A stretch of DNA of 64,000 bases from Cereibacter_A sp052244495. GTDB lineage: Bacteria > Pseudomonadota > Alphaproteobacteria > Rhodobacterales > Rhodobacteraceae. The position numbers and the translations under genes are program-made. This document shows positions 45,501 through 53,476 of the stretch, in pieces. The notes below the pieces were generated by a model. That model saw only the letters and a list, made by a program, of their open reading frames with translations, had not been told where the DNA came from and made no database searches. The stretch lies in the NCBI GenBank assembly GCA_052244495.1, contig JBQPXH010000010.1. The stretch is one strand, 5' to 3'. Position 1 is the first letter of the stretch. Each line of letters begins with the position of its first letter.

Positions 45501-48500
45501 CGAGATCCACGCCCGGCCGCAGCAGCGGCTCGATGCGCGCCGCCTCGGCCCGGACGGCCAGCATGGCGCCGCCGGGCATGTCCTGCATCAGCTGCCCGCG
45601 CCGGGCGATGATGCGCAGCCCGTCCGCGAAGCTCATCGCGCCCGAGATCACGGCGGCGGCGAACTCGCCCACCGAATGGCCGATCATGGCCGAAGGCCGG
45701 ATGCCGCGCGACAGCCAGAGCTTCGCGGTGGCGACCTGGGTCAGGAACAGCGCGGGCTGGGTCAGGCGCGTGTCGCGCAGCGCCCGCGCCATCTCCTTGT
45801 CCGAGGTGTCTCCGAAGCAGAGGAGCTGGTTCAGGTCGAGCCCGAGGAGCGGCTCGAGGATCGCCGCCCCCTCGTCGATCCAGCGGCGGAATTCGGGTTC
45901 CCCGGCATAGAGGCCCGAGCCCATGCCGGGATATTGCGAGCCCTGGCCGGGGAAGAGGAACACAACCGGCGGCGCATCGGCGGGCGCCGGACCCCTCGGG
46001 GGCGCGGCCTTGCGCAGCCGGGCCGCGGCCTCGGCCGGGTCGCGCGCGGCGACTGCCAGCCGGTGGTCGTGGACGGTGCGGCCCTCCTGCAGGGTGAAGG
46101 CCACGTCGGCGAGATCCACGGCATGGCTTTCCAGATGCCCGGCCATGCGGGCCGCCAGCGCCGCCAGCGCCTCGGGCGAGCGGGCGGAGAGCGGCAGGAC
46201 CTGCGGCGCTGTCACCGGCTCCGCCACGGGGACCGCCGGGGGTTCCTCGAGCACCAGGTGGACGTTGGTCCCGCCGACGCCGAAGGAACTCACGCCCGCG
46301 CGTCGCGGGCCCTCGCTGGTCCAGCGGGTGGCGGCGGTCGGCACGCGGAAGGGAAGCTCGGCGAAGGGAATGCGCGGGTTCGGGCTCTCGAAGCCCGCCA
46401 TTGGGGGGATCAGCCCCTCGCGCAGCACGAGGGCCGCCTTGATGACGCTGGTGACGCCGGTCGCCGCATCGAGATGGCCGATGTTGCCCTTGACCGAGCC
46501 GAGCGCGATGCGGCCCTGCGGCGCTTCCCCGAAGACAGAGGCCAGGCCGCGGATCTCGACCGGATCGCCGAGCGGCGTGGCGGTGCCGTGGCATTCGACG
46601 TAGCCGATCGACGCAGGCTCCACCCCGGCGTCGCGATGCGCCATCCGGATCGCTCCGGCCTGGCCGGTGACCGAGGGCGCGGTATAGGCGATCTTGTCCC
46701 GCCCGTCGTTGTTGATGCCCACGCCGCGGATCACCGCATGGATCGTGTCGCCCTGCGCCAGCGCATCCGCGAGCCGCTTCAGCACCACGACCCCCACGCC
46801 ATGGCCGAAGACGGTGCCGTCGGCGCGGGCGTCGAACGGGCGGCAGGCGCCGCTTTCCGAGACCATCCCGCCCTCGGTGCAGCGGTAGCCGCGCTTCTGC
46901 GGGAAGGTGATCGAGACGCCGCCCGCCAGCGCCATGTCGGACTGGCCCGACCGCAGCGACTGGCAGGCCTGGGCGATGGCCACGAGCGAGGTCGAGCAGG
47001 CGGTGCTGACCGTGATCGCAGGCCCCTGCAGGCCGAGCTTGAAGGCTGCCCGCGTCGCCAGCGTGTCGGAGATGTTGCCCAGGATCTCGGCGAACATGTC
47101 CACCTGGTAGCCGGTGGCGAAGGCCTCGGCCATGGCCCGGTCGCGCAGCACGTGGCGGACGAGATAGGTGCTGAAGGACGCGCCGGCGAAGACGCCGATC
47201 GCCCCCGGAGGACGGGCGGGATCGGTCCCCGCCTGTTCCAGCGCCTCGACGCAGGTCTCGAGGAAGAGCCGCGCCTGCGGGTCGGTGGCGGCGGCCTCCT
47301 TCGGATACATGCTGAAATAGCGGGCGTCGAACAGGTCCACGTCCTCGAGACCCGGCCGGACCGGCACATAGTCGCGCGCCGCGCGCTCGGCCGGGGTGAA
47401 GGCGTCCTCGATCTCGGCGGGGTCGAAGCGGCGGAAGAGGCTCCTGCCCTCGGTCACGTGCCGCCACAGATCCTCGACGCTCGGCGCGCCGGGGAAGCGC
47501 CCCGCCATGCCGACGATGGCGATGGCGCCCTCGTCCTGTGCGGGTGCGGCCGGAACCACGGCCGCCGCCCCGGCGGCGGGGGCCCCGACGAGGGCGGCCA
47601 GACGCTCGGCCAGATCCTGCAGGCGGGGGGTCTCGAACATGAGGGTGATGTCGATGCGCAGGCCCAGTTCCTTCTCGAGCAGCGCATGGACGTCGATGAG
47701 CTGCAGCGAGCTACCGCCCATCTCGAAGAAGGTCCGCCCGGGCGGAACCGGGCCGCAGCCGAGCACCCGCTGCCAGAGGGCGGCGATGCGGGCCCGAAGC
47801 TCGGTGACGGAGGAAAGAGGCACGGCCGGATGGGCCACCGGGGTCCCGGAGGCATCCTCCGCGACGGTCTCGTCGGCTAGGGCGGCGGCCGCCTCGGCCT
47901 GCCGCGCCTCGGCGAGCGCCACCAGCGCCTTGCGGTCGATCTTGTTGGCGGGCGTGAGCGGCAGCGCCTCGAGCACGGTCATCAGTCCCGGCACCATCGC
48001 CTCGGGCAGTTCGCGTGCCATTCCTGCGCGGATGGCCGCCGCCGCCGCCTCGGGGTCGAGATCCGTCCCCTCCACGAGCCGCGCGAAGCCCGCGAGGCGC
48101 CGGTCGCCGTTCGGCGCGCGGATGACCTCGACCGAGCCGTCCTCGACCATCGGCTGGCGACGCAGCACGTGCTCGACCTCGTCGAGTTCGATCCGCCGCC
48201 CGCCGAGCTTCACCTGCCGGTCGATCCGCCCAAGGAACTGCACCACCCCGTCCGGCCGCCGCCGCACCAGGTCGCCGGTAAGGTAGATCTTCCCCTCGCG
48301 GCCCGGTCGCGGATCCGGCACGAAGCGCTCGGCGGTCTGCCCGGGCTTGTTGCGGTAACCGAGAGCGAGCCCCAGCCCGGCAAGGGCGAGCTGCCCCGCC
48401 TCGCCGTCCGGCAGTTCGGCCAGGGTCTCGTCCAGCACCAGCACCTCGTCATGCGCAGCCACCCGGCCGATCGGCAGCGGAGAGCCGTCGAAATCCGCGG

Positions 48501-49491
48501 GCGTCACCACGTGGAGCGTGCCGATCACCGTGTTCTCGGTCGGCCCGTAGGCATTGACGAGCTTCAACCCGGGGCCGTGGATCTCCCCGTGCTCAAGCGC
48601 GCGCGCGGCGAGCCGCGGCATCATCACGTCGCCACCTACATGCAACAGACGGAGCCGACCGATCGCCTCGGGGTGATGCTCTGCCAGCAGGTGGAAGATG
48701 CCGGTGTAGAGCCCCATCGCCGTCACGTCGTGCCGCAAGATCATGTCGGCCAGTACGTCCAGTGCGGGTTTCACAGTTTCAAGCACCACGAGCGTCGCGC
48801 CGTTCAGGAGCGGTGCCCAGATCTCGAAAGTGGAACCGTCGCAGCCGAAAGTAGAGCTGTGGAGAGCCACGTCCGAGGGCAGATACTGACAGTCCGTTTG
48901 CCGGATCGCGAGCCGCGCCACGCCGCGCTGCGGGATCTCGACGCCCTTGGGCCTGCCGGTGGAGCCCGAGGTGTACATGACATAGGCCAGATCCTCGCCG
49001 CTCCGCGCGGGCCAGTCCGGCAGGGAGGGGGCGGCCTCTGCGGCCTGCGGATCCTCAGTGACCGCCAGCACGGGGCGCACCCCCGCCGCCAGCGTCCGGG
49101 CCAGGTCCCCCTCGCCCGAGGCATGCAGCAGCAGCACGGGGGCGGCATCCCCGACCATGTAGGCGAGCTGTTCGCGGGCATAGGTCGGATCGAGCGGCAT
49201 GTAGGCGCCGCCCGCGCGCAGGATGGCGAGCATGGCCACCAGCGCTTCGACCGAGCGTCCCGAGACGATGCCGACCACGTCTCCGGGACCCACGCCCGAT
49301 CGCACCAGCCGGGCCGCCAGGGAAACGGCGCGGGCGTGCAGCTCGCGATAGGTCAGGCGCGTTCGCTCGGAGACCAGGGCGGCCGCCTCGGGGCGCATGC
49401 CGACCACACTTTCAAAAATGCTGAAAAGCGGCAGGGCCGGGGTGAAGTCCTGAAACGCATTCTCAAGCGGAGCGGAGTCTCTGCTGGACAC
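39559..49491 (-). CDS. Hybrid NRPS/PKS: A-T-KS-AT-T-AmT-C-A-T
   Basis: About 3310 aa; GTG at 49491 has AAAAGG nine bases upstream (TTG at 49551 is the longer alternative). Domains: A1 (~30-540, YTSGSTGRPKG, NAYGPTENT); T1 (MGGSSLQL, Ser ~594); KS (~650-1080, TACSTSL, later His in ECHGT and GNIGH); AT (~1175-1480, GHSVGEF, and HAFH indicating malonyl-CoA); T2 (LGFDSLF, Ser ~1611); Pro/Ala-rich linker; class III PLP aminotransferase (~1775-2215, Lys ~2067 in YGKVPGGG); C (~2265-2700, HHIVCDG); A2 (~2705-3200); T3 (GADSL, Ser ~3244). With no KR/DH/ER, the beta-ketone goes to the aminotransferase, as in mycosubtilin/iturin synthases. Hand-read A2 pocket DILQMGLIW(K) matches the glycine code but for one residue. 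A1 pocket DGFGHGAVI(K) keeps the amino-acid Asp; substrate unclear. Confidence 0.93.
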   Translation of the reverse strand: MSSRDSAPLENAFQDFTPALPLFSIFESVVGMRPEAAALVSERTRLTYRELHARAVSLAARLVRSGVGPGDVVGIVSGRSVEALVAMLAILRAGGAYMPLDPTYAREQLAYMVGDAAPVLLLHASGEGDLARTLAAGVRPVLAVTEDPQAAEAAPSLPDWPARSGEDLAYVMYTSGSTGRPKGVEIPQRGVARLAIRQTDCQYLPSDVALHSSTFGCDGSTFEIWAPLLNGATLVVLETVKPALDVLADMILRHDVTAMGLYTGIFHLLAEHHPEAIGRLRLLHVGGDVMMPRLAARALEHGEIHGPGLKLVNAYGPTENTVIGTLHVVTPADFDGSPLPIGRVAAHDEVLVLDETLAELPDGEAGQLALAGLGLALGYRNKPGQTAERFVPDPRPGREGKIYLTGDLVRRRPDGVVQFLGRIDRQVKLGGRRIELDEVEHVLRRQPMVEDGSVEVIRAPNGDRRLAGFARLVEGTDLDPEAAAAAIRAGMARELPEAMVPGLMTVLEALPLTPANKIDRKALVALAEARQAEAAAALADETVAEDASGTPVAHPAVPLSSVTELRARIAALWQRVLGCGPVPPGRTFFEMGGSSLQLIDVHALLEKELGLRIDITLMFETPRLQDLAERLAALVGAPAAGAAAVVPAAPAQDEGAIAIVGMAGRFPGAPSVEDLWRHVTEGRSLFRRFDPAEIEDAFTPAERAARDYVPVRPGLEDVDLFDARYFSMYPKEAAATDPQARLFLETCVEALEQAGTDPARPPGAIGVFAGASFSTYLVRHVLRDRAMAEAFATGYQVDMFAEILGNISDTLATRAAFKLGLQGPAITVSTACSTSLVAIAQACQSLRSGQSDMALAGGVSITFPQKRGYRCTEGGMVSESGACRPFDARADGTVFGHGVGVVVLKRLADALAQGDTIHAVIRGVGINNDGRDKIAYTAPSVTGQAGAIRMAHRDAGVEPASIGYVECHGTATPLGDPVEIRGLASVFGEAPQGRIALGSVKGNIGHLDAATGVTSVIKAALVLREGLIPPMAGFESPNPRIPFAELPFRVPTAATRWTSEGPRRAGVSSFGVGGTNVHLVLEEPPAVPVAEPVTAPQVLPLSARSPEALAALAARMAGHLESHAVDLADVAFTLQEGRTVHDHRLAVAARDPAEAAARLRKAAPPRGPAPADAPPVVFLFPGQGSQYPGMGSGLYAGEPEFRRWIDEGAAILEPLLGLDLNQLLCFGDTSDKEMARALRDTRLTQPALFLTQVATAKLWLSRGIRPSAMIGHSVGEFAAAVISGAMSFADGLRIIARRGQLMQDMPGGAMLAVRAEAARIEPLLRPGVDLAARNAPKLNVLAGSFEAIEAMEAALAEAGIACSRLHTSHAFHSAMMDPVCEALAGELAGLDLKAGEIPWISCVTGARATEKEARDPAYWAHQARATVDFDAAIRVAASEGQAPVLLEVGAGSTLSTFAAQCLSRLGHGGILQSLPDHTRPVPDGFAMTEALAGLWAAGVPVDWSLAGPRGSRRLPLPTYPFERRRHWIDAPPAAAAASAPVAVPVPADLPAAPAPAAVLQSPYPGESLPMTSTPSRSLRLSSDLLALLADLSGEDLGPDQAETSFLELGFDSLFLGQVTQRLARDHGVELTFRQLLSDYPSVAALAAHMDAVLPPDSPGPVASAAAPIARVAVAGTSSAGGETPAPAMAMPPAPTAAPALPTEGIAGVLQSQMLTMQAIFTEQLRALGGQAPAALAPAALVPAAPVAVQAPAPVPTPAAAPLAAPAVQAAPFRFGRGVDLSGGRFDDRQQAFIDDLARRYSEKHAGSKAHTAAHRAVHADPRTAAGFRQEWKELVFPIVAERAKGSRLWDIDGNEFVDLVNGFGQTAFGHSPDFVLDAVRLQLEKGFPIGPQAELAGPVAAKFARMVGHERVTFCNTGSEAVMAAMRLARAVTGRNRIVVFGNDYHGQFDEVLVKGRSRGGDPVALPIAPGIPRSGLGNMVVLGYGAPESLDWLRANGRDVAAVIVEPVQSRHPELRPVEFVRELRAITAEQGSALVMDEVVTGFRTHRRGMQGLWGIEADMATYGKVPGGGMPVGILAGKGRFMNALDGGLWGYGDESRPDTPPTFFAGTFVRHPLVVAAVDAVLDHLETQGDELWTATAERAAALAARLNRALTSRGLPDLIHGFSSWFALNLSQHEARASLAYPLMRMEGIHIIDSYCGFLTTSHGEEDCDRIARAFESAVDQLQSIGILAPGTEAAAPPAAIAAEAPRAAPAAAAPPTTAIPLTEVQREIWMTSQLGDAASCSFNEGASVHFDGPLDTAALEASLTDILARHDSLRLVFARSGEGFDVAAPAPVELPLIDLSEAPDPEAALAEILQAEAETPLDLVAGPPIRFRLVRRGPDRHTLVATAHHIVCDGWSYNVIFTDLAALYTAHVEGRAPALPPAPSFAAHALARRPHDPAHEAWWRGEYATVPALPDLPGDRPHPAIKSFRGGTVTERLDAEVLKLARKAGARQGCTLFSTLFAALQITLGRLSGAEDVVLAVPTGGQALLPDPNLVGHCVNFLPVRAPFVEGATAADHLKRVRDKVLASLEHSDFTYGTLVRELKIERSLNRLPLTEVQFNLEKMAEGLAIPGLAISSHPNPKAAVNFDLFFNMIESREGLRLDVDYNSDVYDAATVRRWIGHFALVLRGLAEDADRPLADLSLVEDGALPALPATVIAPPAAPTLHGLVAAAAARWPDAPAVEFAGRSLTHAELARQSDALAARLRAALPEGRGRVAVALERSEQLPVALLGVMKAGHAFVPLDPRHPPTRLRHVLEAARAQALILPEATLPAYAEGLGITAVAVAGEASEPVTLPATGPEDPAYVIFTSGSTGLPKGVEIPHRAVVNCLTSMAAEPGFTAADRLLSVTTVSFDIAILELFLPLISGGSVVVAATEDVLDGFRLAARLGQGDITVMQATPTLWGMLLEAGLKIPAGLKVMAGGEPLPLDLARRLMAEGTELWNLYGPTETTIWSAVNRIRPEDAAITIGHPIANTTLHVLSPEGRPLPVGVPGELNIGGAGLAVGYFGREDLTGAAFRELTLGGAAQRLYRTGDRARLLADGAVELLGRGDGQIKLRGFRIELGEIEMALRAVGGVAQAAVDLRANPRGEKQLVAWIVPEAGADPPPEMLMGALERVLPNYMVPSRWVTLSALPQTLNGKLDRKALPAPEAAAPVTPLREMTRPATPMEERLAGIWAEVLGMETVSTTDTLYALGADSLTVFRIAARMLDAGLNLEARDLLQHPTIRDLAAFAASREASGAPAGARPSLRSFRHGARREGAIAS

Positions 49492-49845
49492 TACGCAACA
49501 CCTTTTAATGAACGGGCAGACGGGCCCGTTATCATGAATGTCTCTATCCAATCCCGAGGAGCCGGCTTTCGACGTCTGAATGACGCTTCGCCGCGTCGGC
49601 CTCAGGCTCTCAGTTCAAATCCGGGCGATCATTAAGCCCTGCCGCCCGCCACAACTTCACGAGAACCCCATCATCTTGTCAATCGCGCGAGACACGGGGA
49701 CTGTCGATTTTATCGTATTGCAAAGACGGATCAGGCATCGTCCAATTTATCGCTTTGTAATCAGTTCCCTTTACGGCAGCTACTCGCTTTCCGGAAGAAT
49801 AATCGGCTCGTCGCCGGAAGCCTTAATTCTGCCGATCCGAAAATC
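49492..49845 (-). promoter_or_regulatory. AT-richer region upstream of the NRPS/PKS operon
   Basis: About 350 bp with clearly lower GC than its surroundings (for example around 49700-49860), between the end of the methyltransferase gene and the synthase start. A TTGACA hexamer reads leftward at 49677-49682, but the bases 17 nt on are a poor -10 match. Likely the operon promoter and possibly an H-NS target; the exact site is not resolved. Confidence 0.35.
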
Positions 49846-50658
49846 TTACCCTACGGCTTTAGGGGGGTGCGAACTCAGCGCGAACCCCCGACTGATGCTC
49901 GTCCCCAGACCCGGATGGGTAGCGATCCGATGGCCAAGTCCGGGAATCACCCATTCGTCCATGAGGTGGAGATTCATCCCCTCCAGTTCCTGCTTGAATT
50001 GGTCGTAGTTGCGGATGCGGTAGGGAACGCGGGTCGGACCGATCCGTTCGAGCGTGACCACTTCGGGCCCCTCCCGCGTGGCCACCTTGTTCAGCAGGAT
50101 GGTCGAGGGGCGCTGCGCGAGCCTGTCCACCAGGTCAGCAAGGGGCTGTTCGAGATACTGCAGGAGCCCCGAGGCCAGCAGCACATCGGGGGCCGGGCAG
50201 GTCGAGGGATCCTCGTGGAACTGCACGGAGGCCGGCAGGTGGCCCTCGGCCTGCAGCCTGCGGCCGCGCCGCACGATGGCGGGCAGGTCCAGCACCGCCC
50301 AGGTGATGCCGGACAGGCACAGGAACCGACCGAAGGTGGTACGCTTGGTCGCGAGATGGCCGCCGGCATCCAGCACGGTCATGCCGGGAACCAGCACCCG
50401 GTCGAGCCAGAACAGCACCGGGTAGTCCCACAGATGCACCTGTCTCATCGCATCGAGGGAAACCTCGGTTGCGGCCTCGTGGTCGTAGCCCGCCAGCTGT
50501 CCGGGCGGCACGGCGGCCAGCGCCTCGGCCACGCTTCCATAGGCGCCCGCGAAGCGCGGCGGCCGGGGGCCGTACTGGCGCAGCCGGCCGATCATGGCGC
50601 GGGCGGGCAGCCCCGCACCGTTCAGTCCGTTCCGGGCGATCGAGGTCAGCCGGATCAT
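49846..50658 (-). CDS. Putative methyltransferase, TIGR04325 family
   Basis: 270 aa. The motif set FAGAYGSVAEALAA, GYDHEAA, a SAM-site-like VLDAGGHLATKR and LLASGLLQYLEQPLADLV, with ATREGPEVVTLERIG near the end, matches the TIGR04325 group of polysaccharide-locus methyltransferases. Start at 50658 overlaps the flippase stop (ATGA), so the two are co-translated. It probably O- or N-methylates a sugar or a sugar-linked group; acceptor unknown. Confidence 0.75.
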   Translation of the reverse strand: MIRLTSIARNGLNGAGLPARAMIGRLRQYGPRPPRFAGAYGSVAEALAAVPPGQLAGYDHEAATEVSLDAMRQVHLWDYPVLFWLDRVLVPGMTVLDAGGHLATKRTTFGRFLCLSGITWAVLDLPAIVRRGRRLQAEGHLPASVQFHEDPSTCPAPDVLLASGLLQYLEQPLADLVDRLAQRPSTILLNKVATREGPEVVTLERIGPTRVPYRIRNYDQFKQELEGMNLHLMDEWVIPGLGHRIATHPGLGTSISRGFALSSHPPKAVG

Positions 50659-52172
50659 GATGCCACCCTCACGCGGCGCAGAAGCAGGGTCGCGGCCTGC
50701 CGCGCCGCGCCGGGATAGGCGAGGGCGAGGCCCAAGGCATAGATCGCAAGCACCGGGAAAGCGACCGCGACGAGGCGCAGGAGCGGCGGCAGCGCTTCGA
50801 CCGCGGGCTGCATCCGCAGCAGCAGCAGCAGCGCCACCCCCGCGCCGAGGGCGGGCAAGGCGCGGAAGGCGCCGGGCAGGATCCCGCGCCAGTCCAGCCC
50901 CGCATGGCGCTGCTGCAGCCAGATGCTGGTGGCGAGCGCGATGGCCGCCGCCAGGGCCTGCCCGAGCGCCACCGCCATGATGCCGAAGGGCCCGGTGACA
51001 AGCGCCATCCCGATGGCCACGCCCGCGTTGAACAGGGACACCCGCGGGATCCGCCGGACCTCGCCCGCCAGCGAAAGCAGCGGCTCGGAGGCATAGGTCG
51101 GCAGCAGCAGGCACTGCGACAGGGCCACGATCAGGATCACCGGCGCAGCAGGGGCCCATTCGGGGCCAAGAAGACCGGTGACGAGGGTCCGGGCCTCGAG
51201 CGCGATCCAGACGAAGACCGGCACCGCCAGGACGAGGAGGGCGGGGAAGAAGACCGCCGCCTCTTCCTGGAAGCCGCGGCCGGAGCCGTGACGGGTGCGG
51301 GCGCTGCGGAACATGCTCCAGGCGATGATGCGGGCCGTCTCGCTCATGACCTCGGCTAAGGCGCCGACCAGCCGTTGCGCCAGCCGGAAGAAGCCGACGC
51401 TGGCGGGCCCAAGGAAGCCCCCAATGACGAAGGTCGCGGCATAGATCCGGATGGTCGAGATCGTCCGGGCGGCGAGGATGTTGCCCGAGAAGCGCATCAG
51501 CTGCCCCAGCACCTCGCGCTTCATCCCCAGCCGGGGGCGGGTGCGCAGGATGCGGACAGCCAGCGCGAGCTGGACGCTCTGCTGGACGACCCGCCCGTAG
51601 GCCATGGCGAAGATACCGTGGCCCTCGAGCAGCGCCCAGACCGAGACGACGAAGCCCGCGGCCTCGCCCAGCATCAGCGCCGCGGCCGAGGCGGCCAGCC
51701 TCTCCTGGTGCAGCATCATCCCGTTGTGCGCGGTCCAGGTCGTGGCGAGGCAGATCCACAGGCTGAAGAGCATCCCGAGCCGGCCCGCATCGCCGAGCCC
51801 GGGCCAGGCCTGCACCGCCAGCGAGAGGCCCAGCCCCGCGCTTCCCACGACAAGCCCCGAGAGGATGGCCACGGCGAGCACCTGTCCCGGCACCTCGTCG
51901 TCGCCGGTCCAGCTCATCACGAATTCGGCCCAGCCCGCCTCGGCCATGCGCAGCGCGATGAGCGCGATCGCCGAGACGAGGGCGAAGACACCGAACTGGG
52001 CCGGTCCCATGACATGGGCGGCCAGAAGGAAGATGGCGAGCTGGGAGGCCTGCGAGAGCACGCGGGCCATCGTGGTGAGTATCCCGGCCTTCACGATGCT
52101 GGGACGCCGTCTCCCTGGACCGGGCGCGTCCTCACTGGGATCAATGGTCAAAAGAAAATCTCCAGCGGTCAC
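50655..52172 (-). CDS. Wzx-type polysaccharide flippase (MOP superfamily)
   Basis: 505 aa with about 12-14 membrane segments. The N-terminal MARVLSQASQLAIFLLAAHV and MGPAQFGVFALVSAIALIAL follow the usual Wzx pattern. It moves the undecaprenyl-linked repeat unit to the periplasmic face. As drawn the start is GTG at 52172 (AGGCGG close upstream); TTG at 52151 has a better-spaced GGAG and removes seven residues. Upstream of the methyltransferase and divergent from the GT2 gene. Confidence 0.85.
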   Translation of the reverse strand: MTAGDFLLTIDPSEDAPGPGRRRPSIVKAGILTTMARVLSQASQLAIFLLAAHVMGPAQFGVFALVSAIALIALRMAEAGWAEFVMSWTGDDEVPGQVLAVAILSGLVVGSAGLGLSLAVQAWPGLGDAGRLGMLFSLWICLATTWTAHNGMMLHQERLAASAAALMLGEAAGFVVSVWALLEGHGIFAMAYGRVVQQSVQLALAVRILRTRPRLGMKREVLGQLMRFSGNILAARTISTIRIYAATFVIGGFLGPASVGFFRLAQRLVGALAEVMSETARIIAWSMFRSARTRHGSGRGFQEEAAVFFPALLVLAVPVFVWIALEARTLVTGLLGPEWAPAAPVILIVALSQCLLLPTYASEPLLSLAGEVRRIPRVSLFNAGVAIGMALVTGPFGIMAVALGQALAAAIALATSIWLQQRHAGLDWRGILPGAFRALPALGAGVALLLLLRMQPAVEALPPLLRLVAVAFPVLAIYALGLALAYPGAARQAATLLLRRVRVAS

Positions 52173-52457
52173 GGGCCGCCTGCTTCCGCAATGAAACGAA
52201 TCGTCCTATCGGCCCCGATGGTCGGCCAAGGGCGGAAGCCTGTCCATCTCACCGGAAGGCGTGACCATGACCGGCAGGTGCAGTCCCGTCCCGCCCACTG
52301 CCCCTTCCGGCCGATGGCCTTCCGGTCCGGAGGCGGGCCGATCCGGACGCGGGGCGCGAAGAAACCTGTTGCTCCGGGCCGCGGCGCGGGCATTATCGGA
52401 GCCGGTGTGATCCGGCAGTTCTTGCCAGGAAGCGGCCGTTCCGGCCGCGTCGGATCC

Positions 52458-53420
52458 ATGACCATGACCCAAGACACGATCGACACGAACCTCGGCACCC
52501 TGCGGTGCGATTCCCTGTCCGGCAGGGGTCCGGAAGCCTGCGTCCCGCCCGCGGGAATCGTCGTCGCCATCGCCACGACCGGCCGGCCCGAGGTGCTCCT
52601 GCCGACGCTCGCCGCCGCCGGTTCGGGCCAGAGCCGGCCGCCGGATCGGATCCTGGTCTGCGTCGCGGAGAGCACGGACCTGCGGCTGGCTCCCGGCCTC
52701 GGCGAGGTCGAGTTCCTGACCGCGCCGAAGGGGCTGACGCGGCAGAGGAACGCCATCCTCGACCAGGTCCGGCCCGGCGAGATCGTGCTGTTCATCGACG
52801 ACGACTTCGTGCTGGCTCCCGATTGCCTGGAGAGGCTGGAGGCCGGTTTCCGCTACCACCCCGAGGTGGTGATGATGACGGGCCGGGTGCTGGCCGACGG
52901 GATCTGCGGGCCGGGCCTCGGGCACGCGCAGGCGGCGGACCTGATCGCCGCCGCCGGCCCCGCCCCCGCGGAGCGCCTGACCGAGGTCTACAACGGCTAT
53001 GGCTGCAACATGGCCTTCCGCGCCGGACCGGTTCTGGCGGGGCTGCGCTTCGACGAGCGGCTGCCGCTCTATGGCTGGCTCGAGGACGTGGACTTCTCGC
53101 GCCGCCTGGCCCCCTTCGGCCGGATCGTGCGGAACGAGGCAATGCGCGGCGTGCATCTGGGCGTGAAATCAGGACGGACTAGCGGCCTCCGGCTAGGTTA
53201 TTCGCAGGTCGCCAATCCCGTTCATCTGATCGGCAAGCGCAGCATGAGCCCACGCCGGGCGCTGAGGATGCTGCTGCGCAACCTGGTCGCGAACGGCCTG
53301 AAATCCGTCCGGCCCGAGCCTTGGACCGACCGGCGGGGCAGGCTGCGCGGCAACATGATTGCGCTCGGCGACTTCCTGCGCGGCCGGATACGGCCCGAGC
53401 GGGCGCTGGACCTGCCCTGA
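52458..53420 (+). CDS. Glycosyltransferase family 2
   Basis: 320 aa GT-A enzyme. IVVAIATTGRPEVLLPTLAA and RILVCVAES form the nucleotide-binding start, LFIDDDFVLAPDCLERL carries the metal-binding DDD, GCNMAFRAG the acceptor loop and LPLYGWLEDVDFSRRL the ED-type catalytic region. No membrane segments, so it is a cytoplasmic enzyme adding a sugar to the lipid-linked unit. ATGs at 52458 and 52464 are both possible starts. Divergent from wzx with a ~285-bp shared promoter region. Confidence 0.88.
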   Translation: MTMTQDTIDTNLGTLRCDSLSGRGPEACVPPAGIVVAIATTGRPEVLLPTLAAAGSGQSRPPDRILVCVAESTDLRLAPGLGEVEFLTAPKGLTRQRNAILDQVRPGEIVLFIDDDFVLAPDCLERLEAGFRYHPEVVMMTGRVLADGICGPGLGHAQAADLIAAAGPAPAERLTEVYNGYGCNMAFRAGPVLAGLRFDERLPLYGWLEDVDFSRRLAPFGRIVRNEAMRGVHLGVKSGRTSGLRLGYSQVANPVHLIGKRSMSPRRALRMLLRNLVANGLKSVRPEPWTDRRGRLRGNMIALGDFLRGRIRPERALDLP

Positions 53421-53476
53421 ACGACGGCCCTAAGCGGCGGCGGCTCCCGGGGCGCGACCCCTGGGAGGGCGCGCCT

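Noticed and set aside
40273..47880. Open frames of 922 and 1088 codons on the plus strand across the NRPS/PKS gene
   Set aside because: They mirror the minus-strand synthase codons and have no domain motifs.
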